NCBI GenBank assembly: GCA_000306725.1
Contig: CP003083.1
Span: 1,736,001-1,800,000, forward strand
Direction of reading: 5' to 3'
DNA length: 64,000 nt
Source of the DNA: Methanolobus psychrophilus R15
GTDB lineage: Archaea > Halobacteriota > Methanosarcinia > Methanosarcinales > Methanosarcinaceae
The notes under the pieces are model-generated. The model was not told the DNA's origin. It saw only the letters and a list, made by a program, of their open reading frames with translations, and did not search any database. Shown here piece by piece: positions 49,626-58,460 of this stretch (position 1 is its first letter; each line of letters opens with the position of its first letter). The position numbers were made by a program, and so were the translations under genes.

Positions 49626-50398
49626 CCATTTTTTATATTGCTGTAATACATGCACTCATACCTTGTGAATAAGGGCATCTCCATGTTGCCCTCAATTATC
49701 TGGACAGGTGCACCTCTTACTAATACTGCAGGTACGCTTTCCCCAGCCTCCCCCATGAGCAACTGGGCGGCTGAGACCAGATTATCGGCGACAGCCTTGC
49801 GTGTGATCTTCAGTTCCTTGCCAAAAAGGTCAAATGTGCCCCTGGCATCCTCTACTGGCACGATACCTGATGTCCCGATGGCGATACCCACGCAGCCAAG
49901 CCTGAGGGGCTGGGTACGGCTGTCGCCTATGATTACTCCTATCTTGCAATTGCAGCGGTCCTGTATGTACCTGCGGATCCTTGCGGCGCTCTCCTGAGGG
50001 TTTTTTGGGAGCAGCACTACATAACCATCAGGCGCGTTGGAGCTGTCTATGCCTGCGTTGGGTGCGAGTGTTCCCTTCGTGATAGTCAATGCAGCGCCGG
50101 GCACACCGCCGAATATTTCATCGCACTCCTGCAGGATAAGTTCCATTTCCCTGGGGTCGAGCTGGTACTTCTCTGCAAGCTGAAACGTTTTCTCTGAAGG
50201 TTTTACCTCGTCAAGCAGGACCAGCCGGTGTTCAGAAGTAGCAACCGGTGACTCTGCGATAACAAGGACATCATTATCCTTGAGCTGCAGGCCCTGCCTC
50301 TTCAGGGAGTCTGCTATGACCTCAGCAATGTTGTCTCCCGGCTTTATGAGTGGTGTCTTTATGCCATACATCTGTAAGGATGGGTAATCAGCCTTCAT
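49622..50398 (-). CDS. CofE-like F420-0:gamma-glutamyl ligase family protein
   Basis: 258 residues of the COG1478 family. The N-terminus has YGIKTPLIKPGDN and VLVIAESPVA, the middle ITKGTLAPNAGIDSSNAP and PKNPQESAARIR, the end LLMGEAGESVPAVLVRG. In true CofE a DSxGRPWR segment near the GTP/metal site follows; here it is GDSRTQPLRLG, so this may be a divergent paralogue rather than the F420 ligase itself. It begins immediately after the thiC stop codon, the last gene of the C1 directon, and ends convergent with the flavoprotein gene (4-nt overlap). Confidence 0.75.
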   Translation of the reverse strand: MKADYPSLQMYGIKTPLIKPGDNIAEVIADSLKRQGLQLKDNDVLVIAESPVATSEHRLVLLDEVKPSEKTFQLAEKYQLDPREMELILQECDEIFGGVPGAALTITKGTLAPNAGIDSSNAPDGYVVLLPKNPQESAARIRRYIQDRCNCKIGVIIGDSRTQPLRLGCVGIAIGTSGIVPVEDARGTFDLFGKELKITRKAVADNLVSAAQLLMGEAGESVPAVLVRGAPVQIIEGNMEMPLFTRYECMYYSNIKNG

Positions 50399-51646
50399 TC
50401 AGTTAGCCCCTGACAGGTAGTCCTTCATTATCTTTATAGCGCAATAATCCCCGCACATGGAACAGGGCCCTTCCTGCGGGCACATCTGTCCCGGGCGGTC
50501 AGGGTCCAGGGCAAGTTCTGCCTGTCCTTTCCAGTCAAAATCGGCCCTCTTCCTGGCAAGCATCAGGTCCCGGTCGTCAAGTCCGTACTTCATGGAGTCA
50601 CCGATGTGCGCCGCGATCCTGAATGCGATAAGTCCCTCTCTGACCTGCTCCGGGTTTGGAAGTGAGAGATGTTCTGCAGGAGTGATGTAGCATAGGTAAT
50701 CCGCACCCGCCCCACTTGCGAGACTTGCTCCAACTGCTCCTGCGATGTGATCGTACCCCACAGCGATATCAGTTGGTAGCGGACCTGCTACAAAAAGGGG
50801 ATAGTCTCCCATTTCCTTGTAAAACCTGACACTTGCAGGTATAGCGGAGGCAGGTATATGTCCGCCCATACCGTTGATGATTACCTGCACACCCATTTCG
50901 TTCGCTCTTTTTGCAAGGCCGGCGTTCCTTCTGGCTTCCATTACCTGTGCCTCATCCTGCAGGTCATAGATGCAGCCGCTCCTCATTGTATTGCCAAGGG
51001 AAAGCACAACATCGTTTTTCCTGAGTATCTCCGCGATCTCCTCAAAGTGCTCTACAAAAGGATTCTCGCAATTATTCAGCAGCATGAAGGTGCTGGTAAA
51101 AGACCCGCCCTTGGACACCATACCCATGACCCTGCCGGAGCCCTTCAGACGTTCAAGCATATCCCTGTCAACGCAATGCAGCAGCAAGGAGCTGACTCCT
51201 TCATGAACATGCATCCTGATATAAGAGAGGATATCATCAATACTTGCGCCCTCCATCCCGCATTCCACAATGGTCTGATATATGGGCACCGTGGTAACGG
51301 GAAGCTTTGTGTTCTCAAATACCATTCTCCTTATTCCGGTTATGTCACCGCCCATGGACAGGTCTGTGATAGTGTCTGCACCGTACTTCCCGGCAACCAT
51401 CACTTTCTCAAGCTCGGAATCAGGGTCAATAGAAGCAGAAGAAGTACCCAGGTTAACGTTGATCTTTGTGGATGCTCCTTTGCCTATAGCAACCGGTGGA
51501 CATCCTTCCCTGGTCATTATCACAAGGCTGCCACTGGCGACCCTTTCCACTACAAGTTGCTCATCAAGGCCTTCGGTCTTTGCAACATATCGCATCTCAG
51601 GGGTCAGGACCCCGTTCTTTGCATGGTCTACCTGCGTTTTTGACAT
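50399..51646 (-). CDS. thiC: ThiC-family phosphomethylpyrimidine synthase
   Basis: 415 residues, the short archaeal form. Conserved phrases include REGCPPVAIGKG, STKINVNLGTSS, DLSMGGDI, VPIYQTIVECG, HCHD-like VHEGVSSLLLHCVDRD, and LGNTMRSGCIYD. The C-terminal cluster reads CSMCGDYC, i.e. C-x2-C-x3-C, whereas thiamine ThiC usually has C-x2-C-x4-C. ThiC converts aminoimidazole ribotide to HMP-phosphate by radical SAM chemistry; paralogues make benzimidazole. Its ATG overlaps the metF stop by one base and GGAAGG gives a good ribosome-binding site. Confidence 0.88.
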   Translation of the reverse strand: MSKTQVDHAKNGVLTPEMRYVAKTEGLDEQLVVERVASGSLVIMTREGCPPVAIGKGASTKINVNLGTSSASIDPDSELEKVMVAGKYGADTITDLSMGGDITGIRRMVFENTKLPVTTVPIYQTIVECGMEGASIDDILSYIRMHVHEGVSSLLLHCVDRDMLERLKGSGRVMGMVSKGGSFTSTFMLLNNCENPFVEHFEEIAEILRKNDVVLSLGNTMRSGCIYDLQDEAQVMEARRNAGLAKRANEMGVQVIINGMGGHIPASAIPASVRFYKEMGDYPLFVAGPLPTDIAVGYDHIAGAVGASLASGAGADYLCYITPAEHLSLPNPEQVREGLIAFRIAAHIGDSMKYGLDDRDLMLARKRADFDWKGQAELALDPDRPGQMCPQEGPCSMCGDYCAIKIMKDYLSGAN

Positions 51647-52527
51647 TAATTATCCTTCCTGATCCCTGCCATCTCTAGTAATTCAGGCGTCCTACTATGA
51701 CTGCCGATGGGCATCACATGAACGCCCCGGCAAAGCCCTTTAAGCTCTCTTATGGTCTGTGCACATATTGAAAGCCCTTCCCAGGCCGGATCTTCTGCAT
51801 TTTCCATGAGCTCGATCATCTCCGGTGGCACATTGATCCCGGGTATGTTCCCGTTCATGAATCTTGCCATTTTTGCTGACTTGAGGGGGATCACCCCGGC
51901 AATGACAGGAATATCCATGTCAACTATATGTTCCATAAATGTCTGAAACTGCCCGGTATCATACACGGCCTGCGTTTGTATGAATTCTGCACCCATCTTT
52001 ATCTTTTTCCTGAGCTTCAGCAGCTGCATGGGTTTGGACAGGTCGGTGTTGGATACTGCTCCCACTGTCAGGTCAGGCATGCCACCTATCTCGTTCCCTG
52101 AGAGATCGAAGCCTTCTTTCATTTTTCGGATAGCTCCCAGAAGTTGTACGGAATCAATATCAAAGACAGGCCTGGCCCGGGGGTGGTCTCCTTTGGTAGT
52201 ATGATCCCCTGACATTACAGATATGTTCCTTACTCCCAGTGAATAAGCTGCAAGCACATCCGACTGGAGTGCCAGCCGGTTTCGGTCCCTGCATGTCAGC
52301 TGCATAATGACCTCATGCCCTTTGTCCAGCAGTGCCTTACTGACAGCAAGAGGGCTCATTCTCATAACTGCCCGCTGGTTGTCGGTAACATTGAATGCAT
52401 CCGCCAGCCCCCTGAGTATCTCCGCGTCTTCAAGGGCCTCGTTCAGGTCTGTTCCTTTGGGGGGAGTGATTTCCGCTGTAACAAGAAAATCGTCAGATAA
52501 GAGTTTTTCTTTGAAGGTCCGGGGCAT
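51646..52527 (-). CDS. metF: Methylenetetrahydrofolate reductase MetF-like
   Basis: 293 residues. An FAD-binding TIM barrel with VTAEITPPKGTD at the N-terminus, FNVTDNQRAVMRMSP, QLTCRDRNRLALQSD and QTQAVYDTGQFQTFM. It reduces 5,10-methylene-tetrahydrofolate to 5-methyl-tetrahydrofolate. The first ATG in the frame (52563) adds 12 residues that do not fit the family, so 52527 is used. A MetV gene lies just upstream; MetV-MetF pairs are known from acetogens, where MetV is an iron-sulfur/zinc partner. Coupled to thiC. Confidence 0.88.
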   Translation of the reverse strand: MPRTFKEKLLSDDFLVTAEITPPKGTDLNEALEDAEILRGLADAFNVTDNQRAVMRMSPLAVSKALLDKGHEVIMQLTCRDRNRLALQSDVLAAYSLGVRNISVMSGDHTTKGDHPRARPVFDIDSVQLLGAIRKMKEGFDLSGNEIGGMPDLTVGAVSNTDLSKPMQLLKLRKKIKMGAEFIQTQAVYDTGQFQTFMEHIVDMDIPVIAGVIPLKSAKMARFMNGNIPGINVPPEMIELMENAEDPAWEGLSICAQTIRELKGLCRGVHVMPIGSHSRTPELLEMAGIRKDN

Positions 52528-52606
52528 CGTGGTACTATATGTGAGTCTGGTTTTTAAAAGCATCGCAATTCACAGAATAGCATATTTTGCCTGAAACAGG
52601 AGACTC

Positions 52607-53218
52607 CTAATCTGGTATGCCATTAGGGTCCCATATCCTCTCCAGAAGATCCAGCCTGCCAATCCTCTCAAGCCTCAGGTAGATCAGTTCCCACACGCAG
52701 TCCTTATCCTGGTCTACTTCACATTTCCCATCCTTCGACCCGCCGCAGGGTCCGTTGATGAGCTGCTTGGGACACTGTCCCCTGGGACAGATGCCACCGA
52801 AATAATATACTGTACAATTCCCGCACATGGCACAGAGTTCCGGGATTACCTCTCCCTGCGAGCGTCCTCCAAGGGAATTCGTGTTGTTAGAAGGGTAGAC
52901 CGGCACTTCTGCAACTCTGGATACTGTGGAAACTCCGCTTCCGCATGCCATCACAAGAATGGCTTTTGCTTCCTTTATGGCCGGGTTCTTTTCAACAAGC
53001 GCATCAAAGGATGCCACGCTGCAGGCGGCGCCTGGGACCACCCATCCCACCACGCGCTTCCCCGCTTCCTCAAGGCGCTGCTGCATTCTGATGACCTCGA
53101 GCTCGCCGCCTACATGCAGTTTTGCGGCACAGGCATTGCAGCCCAGGATAAAGATATCGTCCTCTTCTTTAAGCAGTTCCAGTATTTCTTCAAAAGGCTT
53201 TGCAGATGAGATTATCAT
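52607..53218 (-). CDS. metV: MetV-like methylenetetrahydrofolate reductase C-terminal-domain protein
   Basis: 203 residues with about a dozen cysteines: LGCNACAAKL, VPGAACSVASF, CAMCGNCTVYYFGGICPRGQCP and CGGSKDGKCEVDQDKDC. This is the MTHFR C-terminal domain (Pfam PF12225-type) that accompanies MetF in acetogens. The clusters suggest Fe-S or zinc binding and electron delivery to MetF. It overlaps the DHPS-like gene by 4 nt (ATGA) and precedes metF by about 80 nt. Confidence 0.85.
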   Translation of the reverse strand: MIISSAKPFEEILELLKEEDDIFILGCNACAAKLHVGGELEVIRMQQRLEEAGKRVVGWVVPGAACSVASFDALVEKNPAIKEAKAILVMACGSGVSTVSRVAEVPVYPSNNTNSLGGRSQGEVIPELCAMCGNCTVYYFGGICPRGQCPKQLINGPCGGSKDGKCEVDQDKDCVWELIYLRLERIGRLDLLERIWDPNGIPD

Positions 53219-54450
53219 AGTTCCCTCTGGTAGCGGTATTCCACGTCCATGTCCTGTTCCAGGGCCTTTGCCATCATCTCTGCAATGAGCGGAAGGTTGC
53301 GTGCCTGGTATGAGAGCTTGCGGACCACTTTCTCGAACTGCAGGAGTGTACCTATGATCAGTGCATCCGTCTTTTCGGTCTCATGGGATACGGCATCGCG
53401 CTCAAGGGCAGCATCCCCTCCTCTGGCCAGCATCTCCTGCTTGATGATCAGGGCCTCGGTGGTGGTGATATTGCTGACACGTATAACTTTGCTCACTGTT
53501 TTATTCTTCATCACCTTCGCACCGGTTCCAGTGACACCAATGCCCTTCATAAGATATTCAGCGTCATCAGGATGAGTTATGTTTATGACGGATATCTCAA
53601 AATTACCTGATTGTACAAAGGATTGTCTGCTTCTCATCGCCTTTGCAACCTCGACAACATCCCTGGTTTGCGCGACATCATGGGTCCGTATGATGTGAGC
53701 TCCCTTGTGTACGACAATAGCCGTAGCTGCAAGGCTTCCATATAGCCTCTCACTTGCGGGTTTGTGCAGCACCGCATCGATGCAGGATTTCCTGGATATA
53801 GCTGCAAGCAGTGGTTTCCCAAAAACCTTCAGGCTCTCGAACTGGTCGATGGTCTCAAAATCATAAATGGGGTCTTTTTCAGGAATCCACCTTCCAATGG
53901 CAGGGTCGAGTATGAGCTTGTTCGTATCTATTCCCTTTGAATCGGCCCTGGCAATGATGGATGCAAGGGATCCCATGATGGCATCCATGCCTATCGGGTC
54001 CCCGGGGATCTCATTTGATGCCATTACAACAGCGGGACAGGAGTGGTCTGCCACTAGATCCATCATACGCAGGTCGGTGGTGAATCCCGACACATCGTTA
54101 ACAATATCAGCACCATGCTTCAGGGAGCCTTCCGCAACATCAGAGTAAACAGTGTCCACGGAAATAAGCGCATCCACGTTATCCTTCAGCATGTCCAGTG
54201 CAGGTAACATGCGCTGCAGTTCCTCCTCTTTACTGACAAGGGGTTTTGCAAGAGGCCATGTTGAGCGGGCCCCTATATCTATTATCGTTGCGCCGTCATC
54301 TACCATTTTCCGGGCAACATCAAGGAGAGAATCAGTACTTACCACAGAGTCCTTATAGAACGACTCCTTGCTCAGGTTGATAACACCCATCAATCTGACA
54401 GGGTGCTCGTCACCAATTTTCAAGCCACATATATCAACATCAACAACCAT
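53215..54450 (-). CDS. Dihydropteroate synthase-like pterin-binding protein
   Basis: 411 residues. The N-terminal DHPS-fold barrel (about 1-270) has LMGVINLSKESFYKDS, IDIGARSTWP, VDTVYSDVAEG and VNDVSGF. A C-terminal domain of about 130 residues is not found in bacterial FolP. The second DHPS signature is altered (STWPLAKP instead of the usual SSRPG type). Archaeal DHPS-related proteins may act in pterin synthesis or bind methyl-pterins like methyltransferases AcsE/MtrH. The folate context favours pterin binding; which role is open. Confidence 0.78.
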   Translation of the reverse strand: MVVDVDICGLKIGDEHPVRLMGVINLSKESFYKDSVVSTDSLLDVARKMVDDGATIIDIGARSTWPLAKPLVSKEEELQRMLPALDMLKDNVDALISVDTVYSDVAEGSLKHGADIVNDVSGFTTDLRMMDLVADHSCPAVVMASNEIPGDPIGMDAIMGSLASIIARADSKGIDTNKLILDPAIGRWIPEKDPIYDFETIDQFESLKVFGKPLLAAISRKSCIDAVLHKPASERLYGSLAATAIVVHKGAHIIRTHDVAQTRDVVEVAKAMRSRQSFVQSGNFEISVINITHPDDAEYLMKGIGVTGTGAKVMKNKTVSKVIRVSNITTTEALIIKQEMLARGGDAALERDAVSHETEKTDALIIGTLLQFEKVVRKLSYQARNLPLIAEMMAKALEQDMDVEYRYQREL

Positions 54451-54530
54451 AGTTCAACCTGGCAGGATCAATTAACCACTGGATAAAAGGACATTGGCTA
54501 CTAAAATATAAAAGTATATAAGAGTGCTTA

Positions 54531-55400
54531 TCACGCATTCATTGCTGCCCTAAGCACATGCTCCATGAGTATGGCTATTGTCATGGGCCCCACACCACCG
54601 GGAACCGGGGTGATGAGGGAGGCCTTCCGGATCACATTGTCAAAATCAACGTCTCCGTAGACCTTGCCGTTCTCCTCGGTGATGCCCACATCGAAGATGA
54701 CCGCGCCTTCCTTGATCATATCTTCCTTTATGAGGTGTTTCACGCCTGTGCCGACAACAAGAATATCAGCATCAAGTGTGTACTTTTTCAGGTTGTCTGT
54801 GAAGACATGGCAGACAGAGACCGTTGCATTGCGATTGATGAGCATTGCAGCCATGGGCTTTCCCACGACGTTGCTGTGTCCTACTATCACAGCATGTTTT
54901 CCCTGGATATGGACATTGTACTCTTCCAGTGCCCTCATGACTCCTTTAGGTGTGCAGGGTACAAGTCCCTCCTCGCCTATGAGAAGCTTTCCCATGTTGC
55001 ATGGATGGAAACCATCTGCATCCTTGGTGGGGTCAATAGCCAGCATGGCGGCCTTTGCATCCAGGTGTCCGGGAAGGGGGAGCTGTAACAGTATGCCATG
55101 GATATCCTTTCTGAAGTTCAGTTCCCTGATGACCCCCATAAGCTCTTCCTGAGTTGTGGACTCAGGCAGGTTATGATCTTCTGCATGTATCCCTATCCTT
55201 TCACAGGCCTTATGCTTCAGGCGGACATACATCTTTGAGGCCGGATCCTCTCCCACAAGTATGGTTGCAAGGCCTGGAATCACATTCTTCTCTTTTTTGA
55301 GCTGCCCGACTCCCTGCCTTACCTGCGCTTCCACTTTGCCTGCCAGGCTTTTGCCGTCAATCTTTCTGGAATCATAGTTCTCTTGAGTCATTGTGGACAC
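54531..55400 (-). CDS. folD: Bifunctional methylene-THF dehydrogenase/methenyl-THF cyclohydrolase FolD
   Basis: 289 residues with [13 protein letters not shown] (the catalytic Lys region), [30 protein letters not shown] and [10 protein letters not shown]. FolD interconverts methylene-, methenyl- and formyl-THF. In most methanogens these steps use tetrahydromethanopterin and other enzymes, so FolD marks a separate folate pool. It follows glyA by 29 nt. Confidence 0.95.
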   Translation of the reverse strand: MSTMTQENYDSRKIDGKSLAGKVEAQVRQGVGQLKKEKNVIPGLATILVGEDPASKMYVRLKHKACERIGIHAEDHNLPESTTQEELMGVIRELNFRKDIHGILLQLPLPGHLDAKAAMLAIDPTKDADGFHPCNMGKLLIGEEGLVPCTPKGVMRALEEYNVHIQGKHAVIVGHSNVVGKPMAAMLINRNATVSVCHVFTDNLKKYTLDADILVVGTGVKHLIKEDMIKEGAVIFDVGITEENGKVYGDVDFDNVIRKASLITPVPGGVGPMTIAILMEHVLRAAMNA

Positions 55401-55429
55401 CCTGTTTCATGCCTTCCGGAGCAATGCTT

Positions 55430-56665
55430 TTACTTGTATATCGGGAAACTGCTGCAGAGCTGCTCCACATCGGAATTGACGCTGTTGAGCACAGTCTCGT
55501 TACCAAGGTTGTCGATGACAGTCTTGATGTAGCCGGCGATCTCTTTCATTTCCTTTTCCTGCATGCCCCTGGTGGTGGTTGCCGGAGTGCCTATCCTTAT
55601 ACCGCTTGTGATGAAGGGGCTTCTGGTCTCAAAAGGAATGGTGTTCTTGTTAAGAATGATACCTGCCTTGCTCATGCCTGCTTCAACTTCCTTTCCAGTG
55701 ACATTGAACTTGTTAAGGTTGATGAGCATAACGTGGTTGTCAGTACCTCCTGACACTATGTCAAAGCCACTCGTCTGAAGTTCATCGGAGAGTGTCCTGG
55801 CATTGCTGACGGTCTGGAACTGGTCCTTCTTGAACTGCTCGCTCATAGCTTCCTTGAATGCCACTGCCTTTGCCGCAATGATATGCATAAGGGGTCCGCC
55901 CTGCAGTCCGGGGAACACTGCCTTGGCGACTTCCTTTGCATACTCCTCCCTGCACATCACCATTCCACCTCTGGGGCCCCTGAGGGTCTTGTGGGTGGTG
56001 GTGGTCACGAAGTCACAGTATGGTACCGGGCTGGGGTGTGCTCCTGCTGCGACAAGGCCTGCGATATGGGCGATATCCGCAAGCAGGTATGCGTCCACTT
56101 CATCTGCTATTTCCCTGAATGCCTTAAAGTCGATAGTCCTTGAATATGCCGAGGCGCCGCAAACTATCATTCTGGGCTTGCTGGCCTTTGCCATTGCCAT
56201 AAGAGCGTCGTAGTCAAGTGCTTCGGTTTCCTTGTCCACTCCATATGGTACTATCTTGTATAGCTGGCCTGCAAAATTCACAGGGCTACCATGCGAAAGG
56301 TGACCGCCGTGTGAAAGGTCCATTGACATGATGGTGTCGCCTACTTTAAGTACTGAGAAATAGACTGCCATGTTGGCACCGGAACCTGAATGAGGCTGGA
56401 CATTAACGTGCTCAGCACCGAATATCTTCTTTGCCCTCTGGATAGCAAGGTCTTCAGCTATGTCGACATAGTCGCATCCGCCGTAGTAGCGTTTGCCTGA
56501 GTAGCCTTCTGCATACTTGTTCGTCATCACGGAGCCCTGCGCCTCCATGACTGCACGGCTTGCATAGTTCTCCGAGGCAATAAGGTTCAGCTTGTAATCC
56601 TGGCGGTTCGCTTCAAGCCTGAGGGCTTCGGCGATCTCTGGGTCAACTTCCGAGATATATGACAT
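55430..56665 (-). CDS. glyA: Serine hydroxymethyltransferase GlyA
   Basis: 411 residues. [26 protein letters not shown], the PLP-lysine motif [14 protein letters not shown] (about residue 228) and the C-terminal [10 protein letters not shown] are all clear. It makes 5,10-methylene-THF and glycine from serine; archaeal forms may use methanopterin, but the folD/purN context implies folate. Directon position: after purN by 46 nt. Confidence 0.95.
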   Translation of the reverse strand: MSYISEVDPEIAEALRLEANRQDYKLNLIASENYASRAVMEAQGSVMTNKYAEGYSGKRYYGGCDYVDIAEDLAIQRAKKIFGAEHVNVQPHSGSGANMAVYFSVLKVGDTIMSMDLSHGGHLSHGSPVNFAGQLYKIVPYGVDKETEALDYDALMAMAKASKPRMIVCGASAYSRTIDFKAFREIADEVDAYLLADIAHIAGLVAAGAHPSPVPYCDFVTTTTHKTLRGPRGGMVMCREEYAKEVAKAVFPGLQGGPLMHIIAAKAVAFKEAMSEQFKKDQFQTVSNARTLSDELQTSGFDIVSGGTDNHVMLINLNKFNVTGKEVEAGMSKAGIILNKNTIPFETRSPFITSGIRIGTPATTTRGMQEKEMKEIAGYIKTVIDNLGNETVLNSVNSDVEQLCSSFPIYK

Positions 56666-56711
56666 GTTATCAACCGTTAGACTAGTGTAATAATAGTAGG
56701 TATGGATGTGA

Positions 56712-57320
56712 TTATGTGCGTATTACAACCCTGCCTTCCACTTTAAGTTTACCCTCAACGAAAAGCTTCAAGGCCTCAGGAAATATCTGATGTTCCTGTT
56801 CAAGGATACGCGCTGCAAGAGTGTCCAGTGTATCTCCTTCCAGGACAGGCACGCATTTCTGGATTATTATTGGTCCTGTATCCATGCCTTCATCCACAAA
56901 GTGCACGGTACATCCAGATATTCTGACACCGTAATCAAAAGCCTGCTTTTGGGCGTGCAGCCCTTTGAAAGATGGGAGCAGTGCCGGGTGTATATTAATT
57001 ATCTTATTGCGGTAGGCCTCAATGACCTCCCTGCCAACTATCCGCATGTAACCTGCAAGGAGTATCAGTCCGATATCATACTGTCCCAGGGTTTTGAGCA
57101 CTTCCTGCTCATATGCTTTCTTATCGACAAAAGAGCGGGGGTCTATGAATATTGCATCGATACCATGCCTGCGGGCACGCTCAAGGGCAAACGCATTTTT
57201 GACATCGCTGATGACCACGGATATATTTGCGTCCCGGATATTTTGGCTCTCGATACTATCGATAATAGATTGAAGATTGGAGCCCCTTCCGGAAACAAGT
57301 ACCGCTATGTTCGTAGTCAT
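56712..57320 (-). CDS. purN: Phosphoribosylglycinamide formyltransferase PurN
   Basis: 202 residues, the usual length. [21 protein letters not shown] (catalytic Asn and His), and [14 protein letters not shown] (catalytic Asp) are present. PurN uses 10-formyl-THF in purine synthesis; many archaea lack it and use formate-dependent PurT/PurP. Its presence with FolD and GlyA completes a folate route to purines. Confidence 0.95.
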   Translation of the reverse strand: MTTNIAVLVSGRGSNLQSIIDSIESQNIRDANISVVISDVKNAFALERARRHGIDAIFIDPRSFVDKKAYEQEVLKTLGQYDIGLILLAGYMRIVGREVIEAYRNKIINIHPALLPSFKGLHAQKQAFDYGVRISGCTVHFVDEGMDTGPIIIQKCVPVLEGDTLDTLAARILEQEHQIFPEALKLFVEGKLKVEGRVVIRT

Positions 57321-57347
57321 TGCTACTCTTAAAGGGATTTCTGTATA

Positions 57348-58325
57348 TTAGGGTTTTGGAATATGCCGTTTTGTCCTTTCATCTATCAGCTCCGCGAGTT
57401 CATCGCTTCCTGATAATTTATCAAGTTCCCTCTTCTCGATAAGGACTGTGTTCTCAACGTTCTGTGACTTTGTTTCCCCGTTAATGATGAACACTGACTT
57501 TGTCATGGTAACGCATGAAATACTGCTCATAAGGTCCGCACGCTTGATCATTGCACTGCTGTAGCTGCTGATCCCTGTGAGCAGTATGTTCGAAGTATCT
57601 TTTGAGATCGCTTTGAACGGGGCCTGGGCTGTTGACATAACCTGGTATCCAAGGGCATGCAGCATGTCCAGTATACCTTCATCAGGGGTTTGCTTTTCTA
57701 CTTTTGTTTCCGTTTCCGGGAGGACCTCTGTTCCTTTGTGCTTCTCAAAGCATTGCAGCAGGTCGATGGATCTGGCCAGGGCCACATCCAGCAGCTCCTC
57801 AAGCTGGAGGACTATGTCGATTGAAGCGTCCATACCGCCATCCTCATATTTGCTTATCGTCCTGCGTGAAACGCCAAGCTGGGATGCCAGGGTTCCAAGA
57901 GACATGGCTGTGCGCTGACGGGCCTCCTTCAGCACGTCGCCATCGATGGAAACATAAAGCCCCCCCGGGGAGGCTGAAACCAGGGGAGGTACATTCTCAA
58001 TAAAATAATCATAAAGGGTCTGAACATTGATGGCAGGTATGTCATAGCGCATGTAAACAACGTTGTCCTCAAGCAACTGGTCCCTTGTCTTTGCTCCAAC
58101 AAGCAGTGCAGACCCGCCCAGACAACGGGCAAGACCTCTCATTTCCCTTGCTGTTTCTTCATTAAGTCCGTCAATATTGTACAGTACCTTGCAGAAAAGG
58201 AGAGTTTCAGCGTTCCTGGCGGCGAGATCAAAACTTCGGGGCCGGATGTTGCAGCGTTTTGAAACAATAAAACCTGCCTGCTTCAATACATCGACAATCT
58301 GATGTATTAGAATCTCTTTTGTCAT
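57348..58325 (-). CDS. Archaeal XRE-type HTH regulator (COG1395)
   Basis: 325 residues. An N-terminal domain (1-115) resembles archaeal COG1395 proteins. A central XRE helix-turn-helix (about 132-185) has SLGTLASQLGVSRRTISKYEDG, then a C-terminal domain (about 215-325). The target is unknown; the position, 27 nt ahead of purN and the C1 genes on the same strand, makes it a candidate local regulator of that directon. Confidence 0.82.
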   Translation of the reverse strand: MTKEILIHQIVDVLKQAGFIVSKRCNIRPRSFDLAARNAETLLFCKVLYNIDGLNEETAREMRGLARCLGGSALLVGAKTRDQLLEDNVVYMRYDIPAINVQTLYDYFIENVPPLVSASPGGLYVSIDGDVLKEARQRTAMSLGTLASQLGVSRRTISKYEDGGMDASIDIVLQLEELLDVALARSIDLLQCFEKHKGTEVLPETETKVEKQTPDEGILDMLHALGYQVMSTAQAPFKAISKDTSNILLTGISSYSSAMIKRADLMSSISCVTMTKSVFIINGETKSQNVENTVLIEKRELDKLSGSDELAELIDERTKRHIPKP

Positions 58326-58460
58326 TACAGTTTAGCCTTTGTTTGCAGGTCTATATAAATATATCTTTGTCATGTAATGCAGGGATGCTATTAAAGAATA
58401 TTCTTAAGCACAACATGCGGAATAGTTTAATCATAGGCACGAGTATGGGTTATCGGTTCG

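Noticed and set aside
50858-51643. 261-codon plus-strand ORF opposite thiC
   Set aside because: Antisense to a well-supported ThiC gene.
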